A DNA stretch of 13,146 nt from Aquirhabdus sp. GTDB lineage: Bacteria; Pseudomonadota; Gammaproteobacteria; Pseudomonadales; Moraxellaceae. Both the position numbers and the translations under genes were made by a program. Within the stretch, counting starts at the first letter, position 1; each line of letters starts with the position of its first letter. The notes beneath the pieces are model-generated. The model was not told where the DNA came from and made no database searches. It was given only the letters and a program-made list of their open reading frames with translations. Below, one piece after another: positions 5,914 to 12,731 of the stretch. The stretch is from positions 1 to 13,146 of the forward strand of contig JASLJP010000102.1 in the NCBI GenBank assembly GCA_030152425.1. The letters are read 5' to 3'.

Positions 5914-6843
5914 ATGAAAGTAGCAAACGCGAAAACAGCTTTGAAAGTGTTGGTATCTTCTATGGTGTTGCTGGGAGGCTTAGGTCAAGTAGCCCATGCT
6001 GCTGATGCACCAGCGCCTGCTCTGGCGGGTACTGCATTTGAAGGTAACCTGACCGGTAACGTCGGCGTGTACTCCAAGTATATCCTGCGTGGCATCACCC
6101 AAACCTACAACCCAACCTATGATGGCAGTGGTCCAGAACAAGACGCCCCAGCCGTACAAGGTGGCTTGGACTACGTGATGAAAAACGGCCTGTATGTCGG
6201 TTACTGGTTCTCCACGCTGGGCTATAGCTATGCCGCGTTGAACCCAGAATCAAACGGCAAGCATGGTCAAAACTCCTTTGAAAACGACTTCTACGGTGGT
6301 TACACCGGTACTGTTGGCGATGTCGGCTACACCATCGGTGGTACGGTGTATGTGTACCAACCGGGCTGGGAATCAACCGGTTTTGAAACCAAACTGGGTC
6401 TGAGCTACAAAGAAGTTGGCATCACTGCACAAACCCTGCTGAACGACGTGACTTTCGGTAACAAGAAAGACACCTACTTCTTGGCGACTTGGACTCATGC
6501 GCTGCCACGTGACTTTACCTTCGTTGGTCAAGCCGGTGCGTACTACTATGGCAAACACGGTAAATTCATCAACAGCAACAGCGCAAGCAAAGATCCTAAC
6601 CCAGCATGTATCACTGGCGGCCCTTGCTATGCGTACCTGCAAGGTTTCACCAATGAAGATGGCTCTGCCAGCACCACTGACAAAGCAAAAACCTTTGCTT
6701 TCCGTCATCTGACGCTGGGCGTAACCCATCCACTGCCAATCGCTGGCGGTACTTGGGGGCTGCAATACATCATTGGCGGCGAAAACCGCTTTGGTGTAAA
6801 ACAAGCCAACGTTCTGGTCGGCTCACTGGGTCTGACCTTCTAA
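5914..6843 (+). CDS. TorF-like putative outer-membrane porin (TIGR02001 / Gcw_chp family)
   Basis: A 309-residue exported beta-barrel protein. The signal peptide is clear: MKVANAK, then a hydrophobic core VLVSSMVLLGGLGQV, with cleavage expected after AHA near residue 29. The mature part shows the family pattern NVGVYSKYILRGITQT, PAVQGGLDY, GLYVGYWFSTL, FENDFYGGYTG and VGYTIGGTVYVY. These alternate polar and aromatic residues as beta-strands do. It ends in LGLTF, a terminal Phe typical of barrels assembled by BAM. C232 and C238 (ACITGGPCY) could form a disulfide in an outer loop. It is longer than the roughly 230-260 residues I recall for the family, because of the loop region around 215-260. 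Members are often found beside ammonium transport genes; the substrate is unproven. Control by the NtrC/sigma-54 region upstream and a terminator right after it suggest a single-gene nitrogen-regulated unit. Confidence 0.85.
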   Translation: MKVANAKTALKVLVSSMVLLGGLGQVAHAADAPAPALAGTAFEGNLTGNVGVYSKYILRGITQTYNPTYDGSGPEQDAPAVQGGLDYVMKNGLYVGYWFSTLGYSYAALNPESNGKHGQNSFENDFYGGYTGTVGDVGYTIGGTVYVYQPGWESTGFETKLGLSYKEVGITAQTLLNDVTFGNKKDTYFLATWTHALPRDFTFVGQAGAYYYGKHGKFINSNSASKDPNPACITGGPCYAYLQGFTNEDGSASTTDKAKTFAFRHLTLGVTHPLPIAGGTWGLQYIIGGENRFGVKQANVLVGSLGLTF

Positions 6844-6901
6844 GACGCGCTTCATCCCCCTCAAATGACCACTCCAAAGGGCATTTGACAGGATAAAGCA
6901 A

Positions 6902-6938
6902 AAAAAACACCGCCTTGAGCAATCAGGCGGTGTTTTTT
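6902..6938. terminator. Bidirectional rho-independent terminator
   Basis: The arms at 6902-6915 and 6925-6938 pair over 14 bp (core ACACCGCCT / AGGCGGTGT) around a 9-nt loop. There is a T6 run on the plus strand and an A8 run (6900-6907) that acts as the T-tract on the minus strand. It ends the porin transcript and, read the other way, the convergent hydrolase transcript. Confidence 0.93.
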
Positions 6939-6976
6939 ATGGCCGGGTTTTATGGCCAGACTATATGTCCAGATTT
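6938..6976. repeat. Three 13-bp tandem repeats
   Basis: The units are 6938-6950 (TATGGCCGGGTTT), 6951-6963 (TATGGCCAGACTA) and 6964-6976 (TATGTCCAGATTT), sharing about 8-10 of 13 bases pairwise. They fill the space between the terminator and the hydrolase stop codon. The function is unknown; they are probably slippage-derived. Confidence 0.5.
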
Positions 6977-6990
6977 TACGGTGAAGTGGC

Positions 6991-7854
6991 TTAGGCGGCG
7001 ACGGCTGCCGCTGGTGGCATGGTCTGATCGAGATAGGCGCGCCATTGGGTCAGCAGCGCCGTGCTGTCGCGCTGGTTGGGGTGGAAGTCGGCTTTAAAGT
7101 AGGCCAGCCATTCCGGACTCAGGGCGACCAGCATGCGTCCGAGTAGCAGCGCACCGCGCACATTGCCCACCATGCCTTTGACCGAGTAGATGCTCTGGCG
7201 TCGATCCTGCCACATCAGGCGCCAAGCGCTAAAGGCCACCAGTGAGGCAAAGGCGCTGGTCACCGACAGCATGACGCTGCGGCGGACTTTGAGGTCGTCG
7301 TAGACGGCTTGGTAGACATCAAAAGCCACGCTTTTATGCTCGGACTCTTCGACCGCATGCCACAGCCACAGGCGGGTGGCCTCGGCGTCAAAGCTTTCGA
7401 CCATATTCGGGTGGCTCAAGATGTACTCACCGAGCATGGCTGTGAAGTGCTCAAAAGCGCAGGTCAGGGCGAGTTGATATTGTTTGGGCACCTGCCGGAT
7501 GCGCTGATCTTCACGCGCCAGCCATGCCATAAAGCTATCAAGCTGGTAGTCGTCGCGGCGCCAGCTTTGATTAAACTGATCATGCGCCTGTGAGTGCATG
7601 GCTTCTTGTCCGATAAACGCAGAGATCTGCGCTTGCAGGGCGGGGTCGGTGATGCGCTCTCGCACATTGCGCACGCTATGGACAAAGAACTGCTCGCCGA
7701 TCGGAAAGGTCGACGACAGCGCGGTCAGGATATGTGAGCCAAGCGGCGAACGGGCGAAGTACATGCGGGGTATACGCGCCGGCTGGAAGGCCAAGCGTCG
7801 TACGGTGATGCCGATGGCTTTTTTGCGCGCGGGAGGCGTTTGGGTCGCATTCAT
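6991..7854 (-). CDS. Predicted metal-dependent hydrolase (PF10118 / COG3687 family)
   Basis: A 287-residue, mostly helical protein. The motifs are those of the PF10118 family, which has ferritin-like spacing of acidic and histidine residues: E54 in FPIGEQFF, E84 and H87 in GQEAMHSQAH, E135-H136 in AFEHFTAMLGE, and H166, E169-E170 and E172-H173 in WHAVEESEHKSVAF. These are plausible di-metal ligands. A hydrophobic stretch (about residues 195-215) may touch the membrane. The biochemical activity of the family is not settled and the word hydrolase is only a database label. The frame extends to an ATG at 7896, but AAGGA (7864-7868 on the plus strand) lies 9 nt before the ATG at 7854, so the shorter start is chosen. 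It is convergent with the porin and divergent from ureD, with no co-directional partner. Confidence 0.82.
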   Translation of the reverse strand: MNATQTPPARKKAIGITVRRLAFQPARIPRMYFARSPLGSHILTALSSTFPIGEQFFVHSVRNVRERITDPALQAQISAFIGQEAMHSQAHDQFNQSWRRDDYQLDSFMAWLAREDQRIRQVPKQYQLALTCAFEHFTAMLGEYILSHPNMVESFDAEATRLWLWHAVEESEHKSVAFDVYQAVYDDLKVRRSVMLSVTSAFASLVAFSAWRLMWQDRRQSIYSVKGMVGNVRGALLLGRMLVALSPEWLAYFKADFHPNQRDSTALLTQWRAYLDQTMPPAAAVAA

Positions 7855-7900
7855 CACGGATCTTCCTTTAGGCGGGTGCAGTCTATGGTCTTGCATTCGG

Positions 7901-7929
7901 TGTACAACTGTACGCAGTCATTCTGACAA
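7901..7929 (-). promoter_or_regulatory. Possible sigma-70 promoter of the hydrolase gene with an overlapping dyad
   Basis: On the minus strand, TTGTCA (plus 7924-7929) stands 17 bp before TGTACA (7901-7906). The -35 box is good and the -10 box weak. The inverted repeat GTACA-AC-TGTAC (7902-7913) covers the -10 box and would be a natural operator for a repressor of the TetR type or similar. The dyad is certain; its role is inferred. Confidence 0.3.
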
Positions 7930-7939
7930 TGCACCATGT

Positions 7940-7984
7940 CACTCATAATGGCGAAAAAGATCGTTTTTTCAGCGATCATGAGTG
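7940..7984. repeat. Nested inverted repeats between hydrolase and ureD
   Basis: The outer arms CACTCAT (7940-7946) and ATGAGTG (7978-7984) are perfectly complementary. Inside them GATCG (7959-7963) pairs with CGATC (7973-7977). An alternative inner pairing is GAAAAA with the following T6-C. TTTT follows at 7985-7988. A perfect 12-bp palindrome, GGCAAATTTGCC, stands a little further on at 8001-8012. These could be operators, or an RNA structure in the ureD leader. Confidence 0.4.
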
Positions 7985-8106
7985 TTTTAGCCAGTCTTTG
8001 GGCAAATTTGCCTAAAAATTGCAACGTTATGGGCAGTGAGTTAGGCGTAAATCGCCTGTCTATCCGAATCTCAACCACTTCCCCTGCAGCGAGGAGAGTC
8101 TCTGCC

Positions 8107-8994
8107 GTGAACGCGCCCTATGCGCCAAACCGCCATCCTGCCGTGTCCTATGCGCCGTGGCAGGCCGAGCTGCGACTGGCCTTCGACTATCGTGCGGAGC
8201 AGGCGCGTACCGTACTGGCGACGCGCCAGAGCACCGGGCCACTGCGGGTGCAGAAAGCGCTCTGGCCGGAACCGACCGGGGTGTGCCATGTCATCCTGCT
8301 GCATCCACCCGCCGGAATCGCGGGCGGCGATGAGCTGCAGATCGCGGTCACAGTCGGGCGAGACGCGCATGCACTACTCACCACGCCGGGTGCCGGGAAA
8401 TGGTACAAAAGCGACGGTCGGCCGGCTCGGCAGCAGATCGCGCTCTCCGTTGCTGCAGGCGGGCTACTGGAGTGGTTGCCCCAAGAGGTGATGCTGTTCG
8501 ATCAGGCCATCGCCCATAGTCAGACACACATCCATCTCGCGGAGACCGCAGCATTTATCGGCTGGGAAATCTTGGTGATCGGGCGTCCCGCCCGCGCTGA
8601 GCGCTATGCGCATGGCCAGTATCGCAGCCATTTGCTGCTGACACGCGCTGGTCGCCTGCTGCTGGATGACCGGTTAGCATTTGACGGTGGGGATCGCTGG
8701 CTGGCTTCACCGCTCGGGCTGGCGGGTCAGGCGGTGAGTGGCATGTTGCTGGCCGTGCCGCCCATCCATCGCCGCGATGAGTCCTTGCTCGATCAGGACA
8801 TCGCCGTGCTACGCGATCTGATCGCACGCATGCAAATGCCGCTGGTGGTGACGCGTTTGGATGATGTGGTGGTGGCGCGCTATTTGGGGGCTGACCCGCG
8901 TCAGGCGATGGACGGATTCGCCGCTCTTCGCGCCAAATTGCGGCGCCACTGGTTTGGACTGGGCGAGGAGCTGCCGCGGATTTGGCGTACCTAA
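8107..8994 (+). CDS. ureD: Urease accessory protein UreD (UreH)
   Basis: Scaffold of the urease nickel-activation complex: UreD binds apo-urease and recruits UreF and UreG to deliver nickel. The 295-residue protein is full length. Family signatures are ATRQSTGPLRVQKALWPE (about 38-55), CHVILLHPPAGIAGGDEL (60-77), TTPGAGKWYKS (92-102), LEWLPQEVMLFDQA (121-134), and the terminal LPRIWRT, which closely matches Klebsiella UreD. The start is GTG 8107, with GAGGAGAG (8091-8098) 8 nt upstream. The frame is open back to an ATG at 7936, but those 57 codons lack UreD similarity and have no such binding site. ureD normally opens a ureDABC operon. Here the next gene is a DUF2167 protein after a 189-bp gap and no ureA, ureB or ureC is present, so ureD is alone. 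Confidence 0.95.
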   Translation: MNAPYAPNRHPAVSYAPWQAELRLAFDYRAEQARTVLATRQSTGPLRVQKALWPEPTGVCHVILLHPPAGIAGGDELQIAVTVGRDAHALLTTPGAGKWYKSDGRPARQQIALSVAAGGLLEWLPQEVMLFDQAIAHSQTHIHLAETAAFIGWEILVIGRPARAERYAHGQYRSHLLLTRAGRLLLDDRLAFDGGDRWLASPLGLAGQAVSGMLLAVPPIHRRDESLLDQDIAVLRDLIARMQMPLVVTRLDDVVVARYLGADPRQAMDGFAALRAKLRRHWFGLGEELPRIWRT

Positions 8995-9183
8995 GTGTTT
9001 AAACGCGCAATGCCGATGGGGGAACGCTTTGGTTTGTTTTTTGCAAGGTTAGGCAGGATCACCTTAATTCGTCATATCCGTATGTTAGGATGATGTCGTA
9101 TGATCTTTTATTAAGATAATGAATATATTGTATATTTCTATTTTTGGTGTGGGTTGAATGTTGGGTTTATTGGGTGAGTTGTC
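8995..9183 (+). other. AT-rich gap between ureD and the DUF2167 gene; no gene seen
   Basis: The first part has a T6 run (9037-9042) without a convincing stem before it, so no clear ureD terminator is visible. The rest (about 9080-9180) is strongly AT-rich with a short dyad, ATCTT-N5-AAGAT (9103-9117), and probably carries the promoter of the next gene. No remnant of ureA could be recognised. Confidence 0.45.
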
Positions 9184-10128
9184 ATGATGGGCGCGTGTAA
9201 AACATTGATCTGGGCGCTGGCTTTGGGGGCATGCAGTGCGCTGCATGCCGTAGAGGGGGAGCTGATCGGGATCAAACCGCTCAGTGCGGAGAAACGGGTG
9301 CTGGATCATACGCCAGCCGAGCTGATCGCGTCGCTGCAGTTTCAGCATGGCAAGATCACCTTGCCCAACGGGATCGCGACCTTGGATTTGCCGCCGCAGT
9401 ATCAGTATCTGGCACCTGCAGATGCCAACACCCTGCTCGGTGCTGTATGGGGCAATCCCGTCAGCAAAATGACGCAGGGCTTGATCGTCTCTGCCGATCA
9501 TAGCCTGCTGGGGCCGGGAGGCTGGGCAATGGTGATCAGTTATAAGGCCGACGGCCATGTGCGCGAGACCGATGCCGCGCAACTGCAATATGACGAGATC
9601 CTCAAAGACCTGCAAAAAAAGACCGATGAACAAAGTGCCGCGCGCTATAAAAAAGGCTACAACTCGATCAGTCTACTGGGCTGGGCGGATCAGCCGAGCT
9701 ATAACCCGGCCACCCATCAATATGTGTTGGCCAAAGAAATCGCAGTCTTGGGCAATGATGAAACGACGCTCAACTACAACATCCGTATGCTGAGCCGCAG
9801 CGGCGTGCTCGACCTCAATGCAGTCGCCCCGATGCGTGACTTTTATCGGGTCAAAATCCAAGCGCATCAGTTGGCCGCGCTGACCCGCTTTACCCCGACA
9901 CATGGCTACGCAGACTTTGATGCCAAGCACGATGCCATCGCGGGCTATACGGTGACCGACATGGTCACGGGCTATGTCTCGCGCTTCGATGGTTTGGGTC
10001 AGTTCTGGACGACGCTCAAAGCCCTGAAATATGCCGTGCTCACGGCGCTGCTGACCTTGGGTTTGGCGGTGGCAGGCTTCATCTACTCCCTGCGCCGTAT
10101 CCGCAGCAGTCGCGTCTATCTGCGCTAG
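9184..10128 (+). CDS. DUF2167 family membrane protein
   Basis: A 314-residue protein of unknown function in family PF09935. There is an N-terminal hydrophobic signal (residues 7-22), a large extracytoplasmic domain, and one C-terminal membrane helix (about 283-303) followed by a basic cytoplasmic tail ending RRIRSSRVYLR. Family landmarks are GKITLPNGIATLDLP, AVWGNP, WAMVISYKADGHV, the YDEILKDLQ segment, GWADQPSYNPATHQYVLAKE, and TTLNYNIRMLSRSGVLDLNAVA. The signal contains LGAC (C17), which could be read as a lipobox, although the C-terminal helix would anchor the protein anyway. Start: tandem ATGs at 9184 and 9187, with GGGTGAG about 5 nt upstream of the first. It stands alone between ureD and ygiQ, so context gives no hint of function. 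Confidence 0.85.
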   Translation: MMGACKTLIWALALGACSALHAVEGELIGIKPLSAEKRVLDHTPAELIASLQFQHGKITLPNGIATLDLPPQYQYLAPADANTLLGAVWGNPVSKMTQGLIVSADHSLLGPGGWAMVISYKADGHVRETDAAQLQYDEILKDLQKKTDEQSAARYKKGYNSISLLGWADQPSYNPATHQYVLAKEIAVLGNDETTLNYNIRMLSRSGVLDLNAVAPMRDFYRVKIQAHQLAALTRFTPTHGYADFDAKHDAIAGYTVTDMVTGYVSRFDGLGQFWTTLKALKYAVLTALLTLGLAVAGFIYSLRRIRSSRVYLR

Positions 10129-10196
10129 TGGGCGGGCGTGGTTAGACTCTGGCAGGACGATGTCGTCAAACAGGTGCGGCACATGACTCAATTTCA

Positions 10197-10205
10197 TGCT
10201 AAAAT
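10197..10205 (+). promoter_or_regulatory. Extended -10 promoter for ygiQ
   Basis: TGCTAAAAT is a TGn-extended -10 element with a TAAAAT hexamer. No good -35 is found 16-18 bp upstream, which extended -10 promoters tolerate. The start is expected near 10212, about 55 nt before the ygiQ ATG. Confidence 0.45.
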
Positions 10206-10224
10206 GAGCGGTTTTCATCCAATT

Positions 10225-10246
10225 TGCTGTGTTAAGCAGCATTTTT
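10225..10246 (+). terminator. Small hairpin with T-tract in the ygiQ leader (possible attenuator)
   Basis: TGCTG (10225-10229) pairs with CAGCA (10237-10241) around a 7-nt loop and is followed at once by T5. It lies between the putative -10 element and the ygiQ start. It could be a weak terminator for the DUF2167 transcript or an attenuator of ygiQ. The stem is short. Confidence 0.35.
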
Positions 10247-10266
10247 AGCTTTAGAGCCAGATTGCC

Positions 10267-12618
10267 ATGTCCGTACACGTTATTTCAGGTGCCACGCCTA
10301 AGCCCTTGTTTGATTATGATAAACACTGGGCGTCGTGCTTTGAGCCTGCGCCTTTTCTGCCGATGAGTCGGGCGGAGATGGATCTGCTCGGCTGGGATGC
10401 GTGCGACGTGATCATCATCAGCGGCGATGCCTATGTCGACCATCCATCGTTTGGCATGGCCATCATCGGACGTTTGCTCGAAGCCCAGGGTTTTCGCGTT
10501 GGCATCATCGCCCAGCCCGACTGGCACTCCGCCGAGCCGTTTAAAGCACTTGGCAAGCCGGTGTATTGCTTTGGCGTCACCGCTGGCAATATGGACTCGA
10601 TGATCAACCGCTACACGGCCGACCGCAAAATCCGCTCCGACGATGCGTACTCGCCGGGCAACGTACCGGACAAACGTCCAGACCGCGCATCCGTCGTCTA
10701 TTCACAGCGCTGCCGCGAAGCCTATCCCGATGTGCCGATCATCTTGGGTGGGATCGAAGCCAGCCTGCGCCGTATCGCCCACTACGACTACTGGCAGGAC
10801 AAAGTCCGCCGCTCGATCATCACCGATGCCAAAGCCGATATCCTGCTGTACGGCAATGCCGAACGCGCCATCGTCGATGTCGTCCATCGTCTGGCCAAAG
10901 GCGACCGCGTCGACCAGATCACCGACCTGCGCGGCACCAGCTTTATTTTGAATGAGGCGCGTAAAGTCGCTAAAGCGGGCTATATCGAAGTCGCCAGCAA
11001 TGACGTCGACAATCCGGGTCGGGTCGATGCCATCATCAATCCCTATGTGATGACCGAAGACCTCGACAGCTGCGACGTCGAAAAAAGCAATCCGAAGAAC
11101 CCGCCGACCACCTATCAAGGGTTTGTCAAAGAAGCCGTGCCCAATCAGGTGGTCAATGCCGATGCGGTCACCCAGCTTGAGCCAGACACCCAGATCGTTG
11201 CCCTGCGTCCAAGCGTTGCAGTGAGCAAAGCGATCAAGCATCGTATGCCTGCGCGTGAAGTCTCGGTGATTCGCCTGCCGGACTATGACGAAGTCAAAGA
11301 CGATCCGGTACTGGATGCCCATGCCAACCGCATCCTGCATCTGGAAACCAATCCGGGCAATGCGCGCGCCATGGTGCAGCGCCACGGTGACCGCGATGTA
11401 TGGCTGAACGCACCGCCGATCCCGCTGTCCACCGAAGAAATGGACTATGTGTTTGATCTGCCTTATGCCCGTATCCCGCATCCGGCCTATGGCGATGCAC
11501 GGATTCCGGCCTATGACATGATCAAGTTTTCGGTCAATATCATGCGCGGCTGTTTTGGCGGCTGTACCTTCTGCTCGATCACCGAGCATGAAGGCCGCAT
11601 CATCCAGAACCGCTCAGAAGAATCCATCCTGCGCGAAGTGGAAAGCATCCGCGATACCACGCCGGGCTTTACCGGTGTCATCTCCGATCTCGGTGGCCCG
11701 ACCGCCAATATGTACCGTCTGGCCTGCAAAGACCCCGAGATCGAAAAGAACTGTCGTAAACCGTCCTGCGTCTATCCGGGCGTGTGTGACAACCTGCATA
11801 CCGACCATGCCCCGCTGACCCAGCTGTATCGTAAAGCGCGGCAGATCAAGGGCATCAAGAAGATACTCATCAGCTCCGGTCTGCGCTACGACCTCGCGGT
11901 GCTGAATCCGGAATACGTCAAAGAACTGGTCACCCACCACGTCGGTGGCTATCTGAAGATCGCGCCTGAGCATACCGAAGGCGGCCCGCTGTCGAAGATG
12001 ATGAAACCCGGCATCGGTGCCTATGACCGCTTTAAGCAATTGTTTGATCGCTTTAGCAAAGAAGCCGGCAAAGAGCAGTATCTGATTCCGTATTTTATCG
12101 CGGCACATCCCGGCACCACCGATCAGGACATGATGCATCTGGCGCTGTGGCTGAAGAAAAATGGCTTTCGCGCCGATCAGGTACAGACCTTCTATCCCTC
12201 GCCGATGGCGACCGCCACCGCGATGTACCACAGCGCCAAAAATCCGCTGCGTAAGGTCAGCCGTGGCAGCGAGACCGTGGATATCGTCAAGGGCGAAAAA
12301 CGCCGCCGTCTGCACAAAGCCTTCCTGCGCTACCATGATCCAAACAACTGGCCGCTGCTGCGCGAAGCGCTGAAAAGCATGGGTCGTGCCGATTTGATCG
12401 GCAACGCCAAGCATCAGTTGATCCCGACCAACCAGCCGCTGAATAAAGAAGGCGGCGACTACAGCACCGCGCGCAAGAAGAACTCCTCGGTGGCGGGTGA
12501 CTCGCGTAAACGTGCCAATAGCCACGCCACGCCGCAGCCGAAAAAAGGTCAGATTCTGACCCAGCATACCGGTCTGCCGCCACGCGTGACGGGTGCCAAG
12601 AAGCAAACGGCAAAATAA
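10267..12618 (+). CDS. ygiQ: Radical SAM protein YgiQ (UPF0313)
   Basis: A 783-residue protein of the YgiQ family, somewhat longer than the E. coli homologue. The physiological reaction is unknown. Domains: an N-terminal family-specific radical SAM domain (PF08497 type) with FLPMSRAEMDLLGWDACDV, GDAYVDHPSFG and ILGGIEASLRRIAHYDYW. The radical SAM core carries C429-x3-C433-x2-C436 (CFGGCTFCSITEHEGR) that binds the 4Fe-4S cluster and S-adenosylmethionine. A C-terminal DUF3362-like part ends in a basic tail rich in Lys and Arg. A second cysteine group (C487, C496, C501, C507, around CRKPSCVYPGVC) may hold another cluster. The ATG at 10267 lacks a strong Shine-Dalgarno, but the N-terminus aligns with the family from there. 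The gene is monocistronic, with its own terminator at 12657-12713. Confidence 0.95.
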   Translation: MSVHVISGATPKPLFDYDKHWASCFEPAPFLPMSRAEMDLLGWDACDVIIISGDAYVDHPSFGMAIIGRLLEAQGFRVGIIAQPDWHSAEPFKALGKPVYCFGVTAGNMDSMINRYTADRKIRSDDAYSPGNVPDKRPDRASVVYSQRCREAYPDVPIILGGIEASLRRIAHYDYWQDKVRRSIITDAKADILLYGNAERAIVDVVHRLAKGDRVDQITDLRGTSFILNEARKVAKAGYIEVASNDVDNPGRVDAIINPYVMTEDLDSCDVEKSNPKNPPTTYQGFVKEAVPNQVVNADAVTQLEPDTQIVALRPSVAVSKAIKHRMPAREVSVIRLPDYDEVKDDPVLDAHANRILHLETNPGNARAMVQRHGDRDVWLNAPPIPLSTEEMDYVFDLPYARIPHPAYGDARIPAYDMIKFSVNIMRGCFGGCTFCSITEHEGRIIQNRSEESILREVESIRDTTPGFTGVISDLGGPTANMYRLACKDPEIEKNCRKPSCVYPGVCDNLHTDHAPLTQLYRKARQIKGIKKILISSGLRYDLAVLNPEYVKELVTHHVGGYLKIAPEHTEGGPLSKMMKPGIGAYDRFKQLFDRFSKEAGKEQYLIPYFIAAHPGTTDQDMMHLALWLKKNGFRADQVQTFYPSPMATATAMYHSAKNPLRKVSRGSETVDIVKGEKRRRLHKAFLRYHDPNNWPLLREALKSMGRADLIGNAKHQLIPTNQPLNKEGGDYSTARKKNSSVAGDSRKRANSHATPQPKKGQILTQHTGLPPRVTGAKKQTAK

Positions 12619-12656
12619 TTTCGCCACGAAAGCAACAATCACGCTAAACAAGAGAG

Positions 12657-12713
12657 CCAGTTCATGTGTTGAAGGCAGCAGTACGATGCCTTAGCATGTG
12701 AGCTGGTTTTTTT
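12657..12713 (+). terminator. Rho-independent terminator of ygiQ
   Basis: The arms at 12657-12677 and 12687-12706 pair over about 20 bp, allowing several G-U pairs and one bulged A, around a 9-nt loop. A T7 run follows at 12707-12713. The structure sits 38 bp after the ygiQ stop and just before the next gene, so the mutarotase gene probably has a separate promoter or depends on read-through. Confidence 0.85.
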
Positions 12714-12731
12714 GTGGGGAAAGAGCAGGTT

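Noticed and set aside
7854..8078. 74-codon minus-strand open frame whose stop overlaps the hydrolase start (TGATG), suggesting a coupled leader gene
   Set aside because: It starts with GTG and has no well-spaced ribosome binding site, its sequence resembles nothing recognisable, and it covers the divergent regulatory dyads. The overlap is probably chance.
7936..8106. N-terminal extension of ureD to an ATG at 7936
   Set aside because: The extra 57 codons have no UreD similarity and cross several palindromes. GTG 8107 has GAGGAGAG at the ideal distance and gives a normal-length UreD.
9030..9045. Sigma-54-like TGG...TTGCA before the DUF2167 gene
   Set aside because: The GG/GC spacing and the -12 box fit, but the -24 box is TGGTTT and no enhancer-like dyad is nearby. 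It is likely chance in a T-rich stretch.
10139..10154. GG-N10-GC pattern (TGGTTAGACTCTGGCA) upstream of ygiQ
   Set aside because: Only the GG and GC dinucleotides fit, which is frequent in GC-rich DNA. The extended -10 element at 10197 is a better promoter.
10702..11589. 295-codon minus-strand open frame inside ygiQ, and a 345-codon one at 11614-12651
   Set aside because: Both are antisense to well-conserved YgiQ sequence. Long shadow frames are expected in GC-rich genes.
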